This document shows positions 37,751 to 48,388 of a stretch of DNA of 64,000 nt, piece by piece; position 1 is the first letter of the stretch; every line of letters begins with the position of its first letter. The position numbers were made by a program, and so were the translations under genes. The notes under the pieces were generated by a model that was not told the origin of the DNA, did not search any database, and saw only the letters and a list, made by a program, of their open reading frames with translations. Source of the DNA: Musa acuminata AAA Group (taxonomy: Eukaryota; Streptophyta; Magnoliopsida; Zingiberales; Musaceae); contig NC_088342.1 of NCBI RefSeq assembly GCF_036884655.1, forward strand, positions 32,691,001 to 32,755,000, in the 5' to 3' direction.

Positions 37751-37865
37751 TGTTGAATCTCGTATTTTGATGATGAAAATATTTGATATATGTTTATGAT
37801 TTAATCTGCGTTTTGAGTGACGTAGGGTGCTTTGATCAGGATGAGACAATTAAAGCAGGAAAATC

Positions 37866-38087
37866 ATGTTGTGCTGGAGGAACATGTCAGAAGATTGGAC
37901 GTCGGGCCGGTGGATCGGTCGACGTATCGACAGAAGGCTTCGGGCCGTGGACTCGGGCATCAGGCCAAGAAGAGCGGGTATTGTGCCAAGGATATCGGAG
38001 TTGCAGAGTCAACTGGCCGATTGGGCAATAGGCTGCAGGAAAGGACGATGCGCCGAAAAATCGGACGAAGCGTCGAGGGACCAATGA
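37866..38087 (+). other. Conserved open frame inside the D 5' LTR
   Basis: A 73-codon frame with EDWTSGRWIGRRIDRRLRAV and the ending ESDEASRDQ-like KSDEASRDQ. Versions stay open at 25182-25433, 48433-48654 (plus), 30975-31196 and 63739-63957 (minus). It lies in U3, upstream of the promoter, so it would not be on the normal element transcript. No known domain is visible, and conservation may only reflect recent common origin. Confidence 0.25.
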
Positions 38088-38605
38088 TATGCCGGACAAC
38101 TTGGTTAATTGCTTAGGATTAATTGTCTCGATCAAAGTTTTTGTTTTAAGTGTGCAGGATTAACTACGATGAAAGTTAGACAAGCAGCAGGAGTTGCGCC
38201 GGAGTCAAGATCATGATCACGTTGGGAGTTCGAGAGTTCGACGGAAGTTCGGACGGTCGTCGGAGGTTCTACGAGAACAGATCCGAGAAGTCTAGAAGCT
38301 TGCCAAGCGAAGCTCATTGGAACTCGCCAAGTGGATCGTCTCAAAGTCCAGGAGTTTGCCGGAAGTCCGCAGAAGCATCACCGAGGGTTCATCGGATGAT
38401 CGACGGAAGTTCGCCGGAAACTCGCCGGAAGAAGCGATTGACGCACCGAAGCAAAGCTGCAGAAATTGTCTTAGATCTAATCGTAGTTAGCACATTGATT
38501 AAGTTGGAAAATGGGAGGTGATCCCATTAGCTTAATCTTGGGGCAATTGGGCCCCTGAAAGACTAAAATTGGGCCGAATGGAGCTAACCATTCGGACCCT
38601 GATTG

Positions 38606-38965
38606 CACCAGGAGGTGCAACCGCCTAGGCCAGGAGGTGGCACCGCCTGGGCTAAGCCTCCCAGCGAGACTGGGCGGTGCAACCTCCCCAGCCAGGAGGT
38701 GGCACCGCCTGAGCTCAGTCTTCGAGCAAGACTGGGCGATGCAACCTCCATGACAGAGAGGTGGCACCGCCTGAGCTCAGTCTTCGAGCAAGACTGGGCG
38801 GTGCAACCTCCCTGACAGAGAGGTGGCACCGCCTGAGCTCGGTCTTCGAGCTCTGGCAGAGAGGTGCAACCGCCTCAGTCAAGAGGTGGCACCGCCTAGG
38901 CTCAGTCTTCGAGCTCTGCCAGGCGGTGCAACCTCTCCAGTCAGGAGGTGCAACCGCCTGATCCC
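38606..38965 (+). promoter_or_regulatory. GC-rich motif array upstream of the D promoter
   Basis: Motifs GGTGGCACCGCC and GGTGCAACCGCC / GGCGGTGCAACC recur about every 20-40 bp, separated by CTCAGTCTTCGAGC-type spacers. The array ends about 55 bp before the TATA box. CACCGCC resembles the core of GCC-box elements bound by plant ERF factors (inference). Confidence 0.55.
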
Positions 38966-39018
38966 GAAATTCCGGGATTTGATCGTTTTGAGCTCCAAAT
39001 TTGAACTGGGTTGGGGCC

Positions 39019-39026
39019 TATAAATA
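39019..39026 (+). promoter_or_regulatory. D 5' LTR TATA box
   Basis: TATAAATA in the context GGGGCCTATAAATACCCC. It is in the same relative position in every related LTR of the window. Confidence 0.8.
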
Positions 39027-39550
39027 CCCCACCCATTCAGCACTGAAAGCAGAGAACACACACTCGAAATCTTGCTATCTTTCTATGTTTCTTAGAGCTC
39101 AAAACTGCTAGTTCTCCTCTTTCTATTCTTCAAGTTTGAGTTGTAAAGAGAGGAGAGAAAACTTCTGTAAGGGTTGTCTCCTAAGCCCGTCAAAAGGAGT
39201 GAATCTGTAAGAGGGTAGTTGGCCTTCGCCTATTGAAGGAAGGCTTCTAGTTGACGTCGGTGACCTCGTCGGTGGAGGAAGCCAAAAGTGGAGTAGGTCA
39301 AGACTGACCGAACCACTCTAAATCTCTGGTTTGCGTTTATTTTGAGCACTTTATCATTACTGCAAACCTCCTACATAGCTACTGCTCTCTGCGCCTTTAC
39401 AAACAAGTTTCTAAGTGCTGATCTTTCTGAATCTGCATTCAGACGTAAATCGGTGTTTTCATACATTATAGTTTACGTTTACGTTTTGATTCTGCAAAAC
39501 TGTCTTCTGCGCTTTTACGAACGAAGTTTCTAAGTTCAGATCCCTTTAAA

Positions 39551-40056
39551 ACTGCATTTAGACGTAAACTGCGCTAACTGTGTTTAGACGTAAAACTGTG
39601 TTTTAGACGTAAACTACTTTTAAACGTAAAACTACGTTTAGACATAAAACTGCGTTTAGACGCAAACTGCGTTTAGGCGTAAAACTACGTTTAGACGTAA
39701 AACTGCGTTTAGACGCAAACTGCGTTTAGACGTAAAACTACGTTTAGACGTAAAACTGTGTTTAGACGTAAAACTGCGTTTAGACGCAAACTGCACTGCG
39801 CTTAGACGCAATCTGATTTTAGACGTAAACTGCGCTTAGACGCAAACTGCGCTTAGACGCAAACTGCGCTTAGACGCAATATGAGTTTAGACGTAAACTG
39901 CGCTTAGACGCAAACTGCGCTTAAACGCAATCTGAGCTTAGACGCAAACTGCGCTTAGATGCAAACTGCGCTTAGACGCAATCTGCATTTAGACGCAAAC
40001 TGCAAACTGCGTAAATTGCGCTTAGATGCAAACTGTGTTTAGACATAAACTGCACC
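39551..40056 (+). repeat. 17-18 bp minisatellite in the D 5' LTR
   Basis: Units such as CTGCGCTTAGACGCAAA and CTGCGTTTAGACGTAAAA repeat head to tail about 28 times. The first half favours TTTAGACGTAAAA, the second CTTAGACGCAAA. A and B LTRs lack it. The same array is at about 50118-50637 in the 3' LTR. Confidence 0.92.
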
Positions 40057-40196
40057 TAATCATAAGTAATCTTAGAATTAACTTTTGCATCAAAATAGTT
40101 TTTTATCGAACGAACGCAGCTTTCATTTTTAATCGCTGAAAGATTTCCGCTGCACTAATTCACCCCCCCCCTCTTAGTGCTCTCGATCCTAACAAT

Positions 40197-40212
40197 TGGT
40201 ATCAGAGCGGGG
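40197..40212 (+). other. D primer-binding site
   Basis: TGGTATCAGAGCGGGG lies two bases after the LTR. It matches the plant initiator-Met tRNA end. Confidence 0.93.
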
Positions 40213-40244
40213 TATTTCTCATTTCGGATTTACACCCGAGAGAA

Positions 40245-41159
40245 ATGGCTCTTCAAGAGGGCTTTTCGGTCTTTCGTCCACCGTTCTTTAACGGATTGGA
40301 CTACACTTATTGGAAAACTCGAATGAGAGTTTTCTTGATTTCTCTAAATCTGGATTTATGGAATATCATTGAAAACAGTTTTCAACTTCCCTCTAAACCG
40401 ATGAACGAATGGTCGGATTTAGAGAAGAAGTATTTTTCTTTAAACGCAAAGGCTATGAATGCCTTATTTTACGCTTTGGACAAAAATGAGTTCAATCGGG
40501 TTTCTTTGTGCGAAACGGCTTTCGATATTTGGCGCACTCTTGAAATCACGCATGAGGGAACTAGTAGAGTCAAAGACTCGAAAGTTAATATTTTACTACA
40601 TGATTTCGAGCTTTTTCATATGAAACCAAGCGAAACCGTTGTTGACATGTACACCCGTTTTACGGATGTCGTCAATGGTTTAAAATCACTTGGTAAAAGC
40701 TTTTCGGATTTTGAACTCGTTAACAAAGTTTTGCGCTCACTTTCTAAAACTTGGGATTCAAAAGTAACTGCTATTCAAGAGTCGAAAAACTTGAACCAAT
40801 TTCCACTTGAAGAACTAATTGGTTCATTGATCACATATGAAATGACGTGCAATGCACGTGAAGAACTTGAGAACCACCTTCCAAAGAACAGGAAGGATTT
40901 GGGACATAGAACATTTGAAGACCACTCGAGCATAAGCTCAAGTGATGGTGAACTTAAACTATAAATGAAACAAAAATTAAAAAGTAAAAAAAACGGAACT
41001 ACTTGCTTTGAACGCAAGAAGAAGAACAAAAACTGGGATGAATTGAGCTCCTCCGAAGACGAGGAGAAAATCAACAAAGGCGAGGTGGCAAACTACGCCT
41101 TTACGCCTTTCGACGCTAAGGTAATCAAAATGCCTTTAATTTACTTCGAAATTACATGA
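40245..41159 (+). pseudogene. D gag: UBN2-type Gag without zinc knuckle, one stop
   Basis: ATG at 40245 follows the primer site by about 30 bp. The 239-codon frame holds PPFFNGLDYTYWKTRMRVFL (residues about 12-31), LEKKYFSLNAKAMNALF (about 63-79), FDIWRTLEITHEGTSR (about 96-111), DMYTRFTDVVNGLKSLGK and LRSLSKTWDSKV, all typical of the UBN2/Gag domain. A stop (TAA at 40962-40964) sits where related copies have CAA (Gln); the same frame then continues to 41159 with TTCFERKKKNKNWDELSSSE and the tail YFEIT. The zinc knuckle CX2CX4HX4C is cut to CFE. No pol follows. Product: capsid-like protein of a non-autonomous element, probably truncated. Confidence 0.9.
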
Positions 41160-41254
41160 TGTTCTTCATGATGCATTTTTCTTTTTCTTTAAATTTTCTT
41201 GAAAATTACATTTTTAATAATTTAATAATGTAAATGCAAAAATATGAATTGATA

Positions 41255-41405
41255 TGGTTGCTATTACTAATGTTATGATTAGGCCATACCTGCTATCACT
41301 GATAATGATATGGTTGCTATTACTGATAATGATATGGTTGCTATTACTGATGTTGATATGGTTGCTATCACTGATGCTATGATTAGGCCGTACTTGCATC
41401 ACCAA
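41255..41405 (+). repeat. Short tandem repeat, GATATGGTTGCTATTACTGA unit
   Basis: Four to five imperfect copies of a unit of about 27-30 bp, each with GGTTGCTAT followed by TACTGAT or CACTGAT. Confidence 0.7.
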
Positions 41406-42339
41406 GAAATATATGATTGCTATCATTGCTATATGCCCTGTATCAAGATATCAAACAAAATCTTGCTTCACAGTTTTACGCATTGATATCTTACCATATG
41501 ATGAAATGCTACAATTGATGAACACTTGAAATGTAATCCTCTATCTTATTGATATTTCAATAAATCTATGCTTGTCATACATGAATTTATTGAATGTAAT
41601 TTTGAGGATGATTTCAGATTTGACAAATGCTTGATTCGTATTTACGACATAAGATACACTTTAAATATGAAACATGCTTCAATCATGTTAAATGCTTCAA
41701 TCATTTTCTATCTCTAGAGTTCTCGATTTTGATGAAATACAAGTGATAAATTCATTTATGATATCTTGTAAATCACTTGAATTATGAATGAGTTTTTTTT
41801 TTTATGATGTGTTAAAAGAATCACTTAAAAAGAAAATGTTTTTCCCATCTTATCGAGATTAATGATTTCATGATATTGTGTGAATCTCGAAATTGATTTT
41901 GATGAAATAGTAATAACGTTATTCATGTTATGAATCTTAAAAAAGATAATATGCTTCATGTAATAATATGAATACATGAAACACTTATGATATTCCGTGT
42001 ATTCATAAAATATTTATCTCATCACCCAATTATTTCTTTTCAATATTCCTCAAGTGATGATATGAATGCATGAGATATTCATGAATTTATTTTGATGTAT
42101 GCAAATGAGAAGTTTCGATCATGCATGGTAGGATGCAATGTGACAAATTAATACCATGATAATTTGAAATATTTAAGATTTGGAATCATGCATATAATAA
42201 TGAGTTTATATGTTTTGAAAATGTGCATGTTTTAATTTGAAAGTATAATGATGCACAAATGAGATTGATACTAACCTTTGTCATGATTTAAAAATTGATG
42301 TAAAGGGTTTTTCCCTTCTTTTTGACAATGACAAAAAGG

Positions 42340-42690
42340 GGAGATAGCTAGCTTGCACAATTCAAGAAGAAAGCAAAAATTGCACTTCTCAAAAGAGAAG
42401 AAATTGCTATCTTGAACATCACCAAGAAGTGCTATCTTGCAAATCTCAAGACACACAAATGCAATCATGCAAAATTTGTAATTTTGCACATCATTAAAAT
42501 TTATGATGCTTTGGTGATTATGCATGTTCTAAAATGTTATAAGATTCACTAGCTTGCATGATGTAGAACTTAGCTATATTGAACATCACCAAGGAATGCT
42601 ATCTTGCCTATCTCAAGAAACAAAAAGTTAACTTGCACATCTAGCAAAACTTATATTTCAAGAAGCAAGAGTTGCTTTCTTGAACATCTA
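42340..42690 (+). repeat. Degenerate GCTAGCTTGCA-type array in D
   Basis: Phrases such as TAGCTTGCACA, GCTATCTTGCAAATCTCAAGA and GCAAGAGTTGCTTTCTTGAACATC recur. It occupies the position of pol, as in B and C. Confidence 0.6.
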
Positions 42691-43150
42691 ACAATTGGAT
42701 TTTCTTGATACATTATCCTCTTCCGAATTTAACAAGCATATGTCATATCAAGTTTAATTCACATCATTGATTTTTGACATATGGAATCATCTAGCAAATA
42801 CACTTATCATGTGAAAAATATTTTTCGAGAAACATATTTGATGATTCCCTCTTATAAAAGGAAGATATTTTTACATACAAGGATTTGACTCACTTACATA
42901 TCTTAATCCTTGCAAAAATGAAGTGTGCTTTAATATCTTATCAATTTGAACTTCATATATGGCTTTCCTCCTTCGTGTAAAAAGATAACAAATAAAAAGG
43001 AAGAAGCAATAAAAGCTATCTCCATGTCATGTTTTCCTCGAGAAGTTTGCATAATTGGTATCCTATCACTCACTGTTGGAAAATGACATGAACCAACTTA
43101 TGGCATCGCACTTATATTTAAAATTTGCTTATATCGTTCTCCTTGTTATT

Positions 43151-43167
43151 GATGACAAAGGGGGAGA
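43151..43167 (+). other. Extra PPT-like block in D
   Basis: GATGACAAAGGGGGAGA. Repeated tracts of this kind upstream of the 3' LTR are a known mark of Sireviruses. Another exact copy is at 43430-43446. Confidence 0.75.
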
Positions 43168-43429
43168 AATATATAATTGATACTATGAGTGCCATATCAT
43201 GAATGCCATATTATGATGAGATATCAAAAGCAGCATTCATATGAATAGGTGCTATGAATGTCATATCATGTTAAGATATCAAGAACTTGAATCGCAATTT
43301 TACATATTGATATCTTACCATTTAATAATAGCAAACTTGCATGATGGTAACAATAGATATTATGTTTTTCATGCAATGAGTTAAAACCAATATCACAAAC
43401 ACTTGATTGTGGTACTTCTCCTTTTTGTT

Positions 43430-43446
43430 GATGACAAAGGGGGAGA
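43430..43446 (+). other. Second extra PPT-like block in D
   Basis: GATGACAAAGGGGGAGA, identical to 43151-43167. Confidence 0.75.
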
Positions 43447-43733
43447 AGTATTTGATGACATGATATGCATAAGTTCATGATAACGTGTTGCAAGTATTCA
43501 TGATGAATATTGCAATGACTTGAATTCAGTTTGAATTCAAGGTTCTATCAATATGGCATATTGATAGGGGGAGTTTGTTTAAACTTGGGAGTTAAGGTTA
43601 ACTCCGTTTATGATGACATGTTGCTTAGATTTTTGAATCTAAGAGTTTCTATCAATATGGCATATTGATAGGGAGAGTTTGTTTAAACTCCGGGAGTTAA
43701 GTTTAACTCCGTCATCAAGTAGTTGTCATCATC

Positions 43734-43747
43734 AAAAAGGGGGAGAT
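43734..43747 (+). other. D main polypurine tract
   Basis: AAAAAGGGGGAGAT lies directly before the 3' LTR start at 43748. A hairpin sequence (GGAGTTAAGTTTAACTCC, 43693-43710) lies about 25 bp upstream. Confidence 0.88.
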
Positions 43748-43822
43748 TGTTGAATCTCGTATTTTGATGATGAAAATACTTGATATATGTTTATGATTTA
43801 ATCTGCGTTTTGAGTGACGCAG

Positions 43823-44268
43823 TGTCACGGACAAACTTCGAAACAAGGTGTTTGATGTAATGCTTATGTATGTCCGTGTCTTTTGGCATGTTCATGCCTT
43901 GTACAACATGTAGAGGGGCGGCCGCAGGCATAATAGTCCCATTTTAGTTGGGTTGGTGGCCTCATTAGGCTTGTAAATAAAGGTTGTGTCATGTGGACAC
44001 GTGCGAGAGCTTTTCGGTCTGTAATGGACCATTTTACCCTTTGTTGTGCCACTGTTCAGAGCTTGTAAAGTCTGTTTGTAATTTGCATTGTCTATGAAGT
44101 GTTTTTCGGACATGTTTGCTTGTGGATCCCGATTGAGGCATTCTCTTTAACCCGTTCTCTCTTTTGTTGGTCCTAAGGGAAAATGGGGGGCTTCGGGGAG
44201 GCTAACCTTTGCGGACGGACGCGCAATGGTGCCGCACGACTTAGGCAAAACCAGCTAAGTACGTGTCA
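43823..44268 (+). repeat. L2 5' LTR
   Basis: It starts TGTCACGGAC and ends GTGTCA. A TATA-like GCTTGTAAATAAAGG lies near 43970. Confidence 0.92.
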
Positions 44269-44270
44269 TA

Positions 44271-44287
44271 TGGTATCAGAGCGGGAC
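44271..44287 (+). other. L2 primer-binding site
   Basis: TGGTATCAGAGCGGGAC, two bases after the LTR, identical to that of L1. Confidence 0.93.
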
Positions 44288-47200
44288 AAGCACTCATAGA
44301 AACACTTGACATGCAAACGTGGGGGACCTAGCGGGGCTGCGTTGAGGGCAGTCAGCAACGCGCGACTGTTTGAGGGAAAACGGGCATGGAGATGTAGGGA
44401 AAAGAGTCGCTCAGAGGAGCGGGCATCTAACATTGGCATTCAGAGGAATGACCAACCCTTCGCGCAAGAGGCACCACGAGAACAGGCAAGCTTGGAAGAA
44501 TGCGGAGCGCAAAAAGGTTGGGATGGCTGAGTTTGAGCTACGGCTCAACGTTGACAACTATACTTGATGGTGCTCTAGGCAAGCAAGACGCTTGGCAAGA
44601 ATGAGACCATGCAAGGTGGAATGAGTTGCTCAACGACCAAAAGAGTTATGCAAAGCTCACAGAGGTGAGGGAAATTGCTAACTCGAAGAATTTGGTACTC
44701 ATGCATGGGCTTGTATGCGGACGACGGAATGTTCGTGGCCATCCCAAGGCGACCGAAACTTGGCGCTATGGAGCATTGAAATTTTCTCTTCGGCATGCGA
44801 AGGATACGTCCGGAGGCGGCTGAAGTGTGCAATGAGTTCAGCATGTTGCTAGGCCTTGAGGGGTGCAGCGGTGGCTGTATTGACGGGGAGTCGCAATCTA
44901 GCAAGTGCGTTTGCAGGAGGCAGAACAATGCACAGTTTGTTCAGCAGATCGGAGTAGTCCAAGGGGATGGTGGTCTCCAAAACAAAGAGAGATGTTGCTC
45001 CAACGGGATAGTTATCCAGGAGGGATAAGTCCCGGCTCTCCAGAGGGAGAATCATGTGAGACAGACCTCACATGTTGAGGAGGAGTACCTCAACAAACAA
45101 CAACTCCACGAAGCTCGATGGACTGAGCAAGCGGCGAGGAGTTGTCGCATGATCTCACTCGAGAGAATGCATTGGTGGATGCATTGCGAGATCAAGTGGG
45201 GGAGCGACCTAAAGCAACTTAAATGAAGGCACACTCGGAGTCGATGTAGAGATCAGACTCAAGGGAGGGCTGACCCGTGGAATGGTGGGCGCGAGGGCCA
45301 CCATCGACTCAATGCAAAAACGAGGAGCGGAGCAACTTGGGTGTAACTTGGCAAAGTACCCAAGCCGCATGAAGGGAGCCAGCAGAGAAGTTGGAACATG
45401 GAGCAGAGGCACAATGCTTTCCTTAGACAGAGGTCAAGGACATGAACTCTTGTAGAGGCAAGAGCAGGATCATGTTGTTCCATGGGTCCTTCATTCTGAC
45501 GGTGTGGACTCATCTTGCATGGTGCCAAAGACGAAGGGAGCTTCTGGGCACATGCACCTTATCTCGGAGGAGCATTTGATGGAGGAACTAAGGCGACTCA
45601 ATTTACGGAGGCGAAGTTGGGTTCAGAAGGCCTTAGCACGGGGCAAGAGGACGCAGAGGCGGGTACTCTTGAAGAATATGCCACAGTGTTGCCATTCAAG
45701 TTGCCATGAAGGAAGCAGTGCGCAACGGAGATTGTGCTGGTAGGGGCAGAGACCCAGGATCCAGGCAATGGTGCACAAATTACAGCGAAGTCGGTGGACT
45801 TCGGGAGCTACTAGGCGACGGACTGTCCTAGAGCAGTGCTTCATCTAGGTGTGACCCAAGAGTGGGTGGATGAAGGTCGATTGCCAAAGGAGCGAACAAA
45901 ATCGAAGGTGGAGGAGACCCTGCGATGTATTGGCAGAGGCCACACATGGAGGGTTCACAATTCGAGTTTATTCCACAAGGATCAGAATGCAATGGAGATG
46001 TCACCAGGAGGCGACATGGTGCAGCGGATCGTGGTGGAACAGTTCGTGGCAATGCGATACAAACGACATAGTCCCGGGAGGGACTAGATCATATGGAGGT
46101 ATGATCGGGAGCTACTGGAAGCTCCACTTCGGTGAACAACACGATGGCAAGAAGGGCTATGGATTCAAGGAGTGAAGGCCATGGTACCGCAGAGGCGGGT
46201 CTTCCGGGCGTGCATCGAATTTTGCATCGGATGAAAACCTTGGTCATCAGCATATGGGGGCTGTGTTCCACTAAGGGAAAAAGTTTGAATGCAAGTACCA
46301 GTGAGTTCCATGGAGGGACTTGATCATGTAGAGGTATGATCGAAGTAGCTGGAGAGTTGGACTGCTCCAGAGCTCATATTCGCTTAAGGGAGCCCGACAA
46401 GTCAGGGGACAAGGTCGAGTAAGTGAACGTTGCTACCAAGGAAGCTAGGGAGAACAGAATCGGTGCAGACCCTATAATGCGTGGCAGAGGCCATGCATGG
46501 GAGTTGCAGTCTGTCTTTCCATCGACCAAAGGAGAGCTGCTTGGAGAACACAGAGGTTTTGAAGCAGGGGGTCGAAAAGGGCGAGGAAGCGACGACAAGT
46601 CCAGAGGGACTTAGCTACCCACAATCAAGCAATCAGTGAGAATGGAGGTGGACTCAGAGGAGTGTCACGAAGGCATATCTACTGATTGTGAAGAAAAGGG
46701 ATGTAGATGCGAGGCGACGGATAGTAGTGCCATGGGCATGGCAGCGCCATGGTACCGCAGAGGCGGGACTTCCGTGAAAGTCATTGATCCCTTGCTCTCA
46801 TGGAGGGAGAGCGCTTGGTCGTGAAAGGGGCCGAGGAGGTGGAGCATGCAGAGGCAATCTCCAAGTACCGAGACAAGGCTGAAGGGCAAAGGCCGAGGAA
46901 CTTCGTAAGACCGGTGTCAACAAGTTTCTCATCAAGATAGCCGTAAGTGAAGGACTTCGGGTCATGCAAGAGTGCACGACCAAGGAACGAAGCAAGCAGT
47001 ACGTGGTGCTGTACCTTTGCTACTCAGTGGAGTAGGCGGCAGGGTTGAGGGAGAAGACGGTACAATCCCAGAGGCGACCTCATCTATCAGAGAATTACTC
47101 TAAGTTGGGGTGAAAACTTCCTGCATTCCAGAAGTTCAATGGCATTGAGAAGGTGAATCATAGTAACTAACTCAACGCAAGGAGTGCAAACACTTCAAGT

Positions 47201-47930
47201 GCTTCAGAAGTGTGAGCAAAGAGCAGGCGAAGGCCAGTAACCAACTCGATGCATGAAGTACAACCTCGAGGAGGCGGGCGAAGTCAAGTAACCTTTGCCT
47301 TCTCAACTCTTAAGAGGATGGGCGAAACCGAGTACCCCAATTCTCTTATCTATCCAGCAGAGGAGCTCTGCACAAGTTCAAAGACCCTTCGAAGATAATG
47401 GAAGACAATAGTTGTCAAATCCTCACCAACGGTGATCAGTGCTACTGAGAGTAGATTGTCCGCTTCATTTCCCAACGAAATGCCAATCGAAAGCGGAAGT
47501 GATGCGAACCTACTTGGATGTGACAACTAACTGAAAGAAGAGTCAATGAGCAGATTTTGTGGAGGAAGGACCCGAAACTTCAGAAGTTTGCGAGACGATG
47601 CTCGTTAAAGCTCCAACAAGCATCCACACAGTTCGAGCAGCATGTGGAATTTATGAGAGACTGGCGCAGCAAGGATGGTCTTTTCCTTCATCTGGGAGAT
47701 CCGCAGGAATCAATGAGGATCAACACAACTCAGCCAACCCCACACCAGAGTCAGAGTCATTGGCGAGTTGAAGCAGCATGGCGGATCAAAGGTTCGACTA
47801 TTCAGAAACAGCAGCGGAGTGCAGTTGGGAGCCAGGAGGCGCATTGCAGCTGGAGCAGAAGATTGAAGACTCAGCAAAGGCGAAGAGTTGCAGTGTTCAT
47901 AAAGGCTTCGACGAGGACGTCGAAGGGATA
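44288..47930 (+). other. L2 internal region without recognisable coding sequence
   Basis: Frames are short and overlapping. CGCAGAGGCGGG occurs at 45652, 46188 and 46756, and the blocks around these sites (GGCAGAGGCCAYRCATGG, GAGGTATGATCG) are also repeated, which points to degenerate internal duplication with a period near 540-570 bp. No protease, reverse transcriptase or integrase motif is present. Confidence 0.6.
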
Positions 47931-47942
47931 AGTGGGGGAGAA
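47931..47942 (+). other. L2 polypurine tract
   Basis: AGTGGGGGAGAA directly before the 3' LTR. Confidence 0.85.
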
Positions 47943-48388
47943 TGTCACGGACAAACTTCGAAACAGGGTGTTTGATGTAATGCTTATGTATGTCCGTGTC
48001 TTTTGGCATGTTCATGCCTTGTACAACATGTAGAGGGGCGGCCGAAGGCATAATAGTCCCATTTTAGTTGGGTTGGTGGCCTCATTAGGCTTGTAAATAA
48101 AGGTTGTGTCATGTGGACACGTGCGAGAGCTTTTCGGTCTGTAATGGACTATTTTACCCTTTGTTGTGCCACTGTTCAGAGCTTGTAAAGTCTGTTTGTA
48201 ATTTACATTGTCTATGAAGTGTTTTTCGGACATGTTTGCTTGTGGATCCTGATTGAGGCGTTCTCTTTAACCCGTTCTCTCTTTTGTTGGTCCTAAGGGA
48301 CAATGGGAGGCTTCGGGGAGGCTGACCTTTGCGGACGGACGCGCAAGGGTGCCGCACGACTTAGGCAAAACCAGCTAAGTATGTGTCA
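47943..48388 (+). repeat. L2 3' LTR
   Basis: Same ends and length as the L2 5' LTR. The D LTR resumes right after the GCAG duplication with GGTGCTTCGATC. Confidence 0.92.

Larger units (their letters stand above)
37751..40194 (+). repeat. D 5' LTR (2444 bp)
   Basis: It starts TGTTGAATCTCG and ends GATCCTAACA. In order it holds a conserved U3 block (about 37840-38180), a CTT-rich middle, a GC-rich motif array (about 38606-38965), a TATA box at 39019-39026, a block with the GGTTGTCTCCTAAGCCCGTC type sequence shared with all related LTRs, a minisatellite (about 39551-40056) and a C tract near the end. It is about 0.8 kb longer than the A LTR. Confidence 0.93.
41160..43747 (+). other. D internal region between gag and 3' LTR
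   Basis: AT-rich and without pol. Near 41260-41400 short units with GATATGGTTGCTATTACTGAT repeat (each about 27 bp). A GCTAGCTTGCA-type array lies at about 42340-42690. PPT-like blocks are listed separately. A duplicated block (GGCATATTGATAGGG...GGAGTTAAG) occurs twice, at about 43552-43605 and 43654-43710. Confidence 0.7.
43823..48388 (+). mobile_element. L2: non-coding LTR retrotransposon, complete
   Basis: A second copy of the L family, plus strand, with 446-bp LTRs at 43823-44268 and 47943-48388 that differ at about eleven positions by eye. GCAG at 43819-43822 and 48389-48392 is a 4-bp target duplication. Primer site, internal region and polypurine tract match L1. No recognisable protein is encoded. 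It disrupts the 3' LTR of D about 75 bp from its start, and must be younger than D. Confidence 0.92.

Noticed and set aside
38584..38829. Open frames of 60-100 codons within the GC-rich motif arrays, on both strands
   Set aside because: They translate the repeated GGTGGCACCGCC motif and have low-complexity products that differ among copies. They are a by-product of the array, not genes.
39551..40056. CRISPR-like look of the regularly repeated unit in the D LTR
   Set aside because: Units are head to tail without unique spacers, lie in an LTR and occur in both LTRs. It is a minisatellite in plant DNA.
3745..48388. L1 and L2 taken as a long-range inverted repeat or segmental duplication
   Set aside because: Each copy has its own target duplication (CTAT and GCAG) and unrelated flanks, so they are independent insertions.
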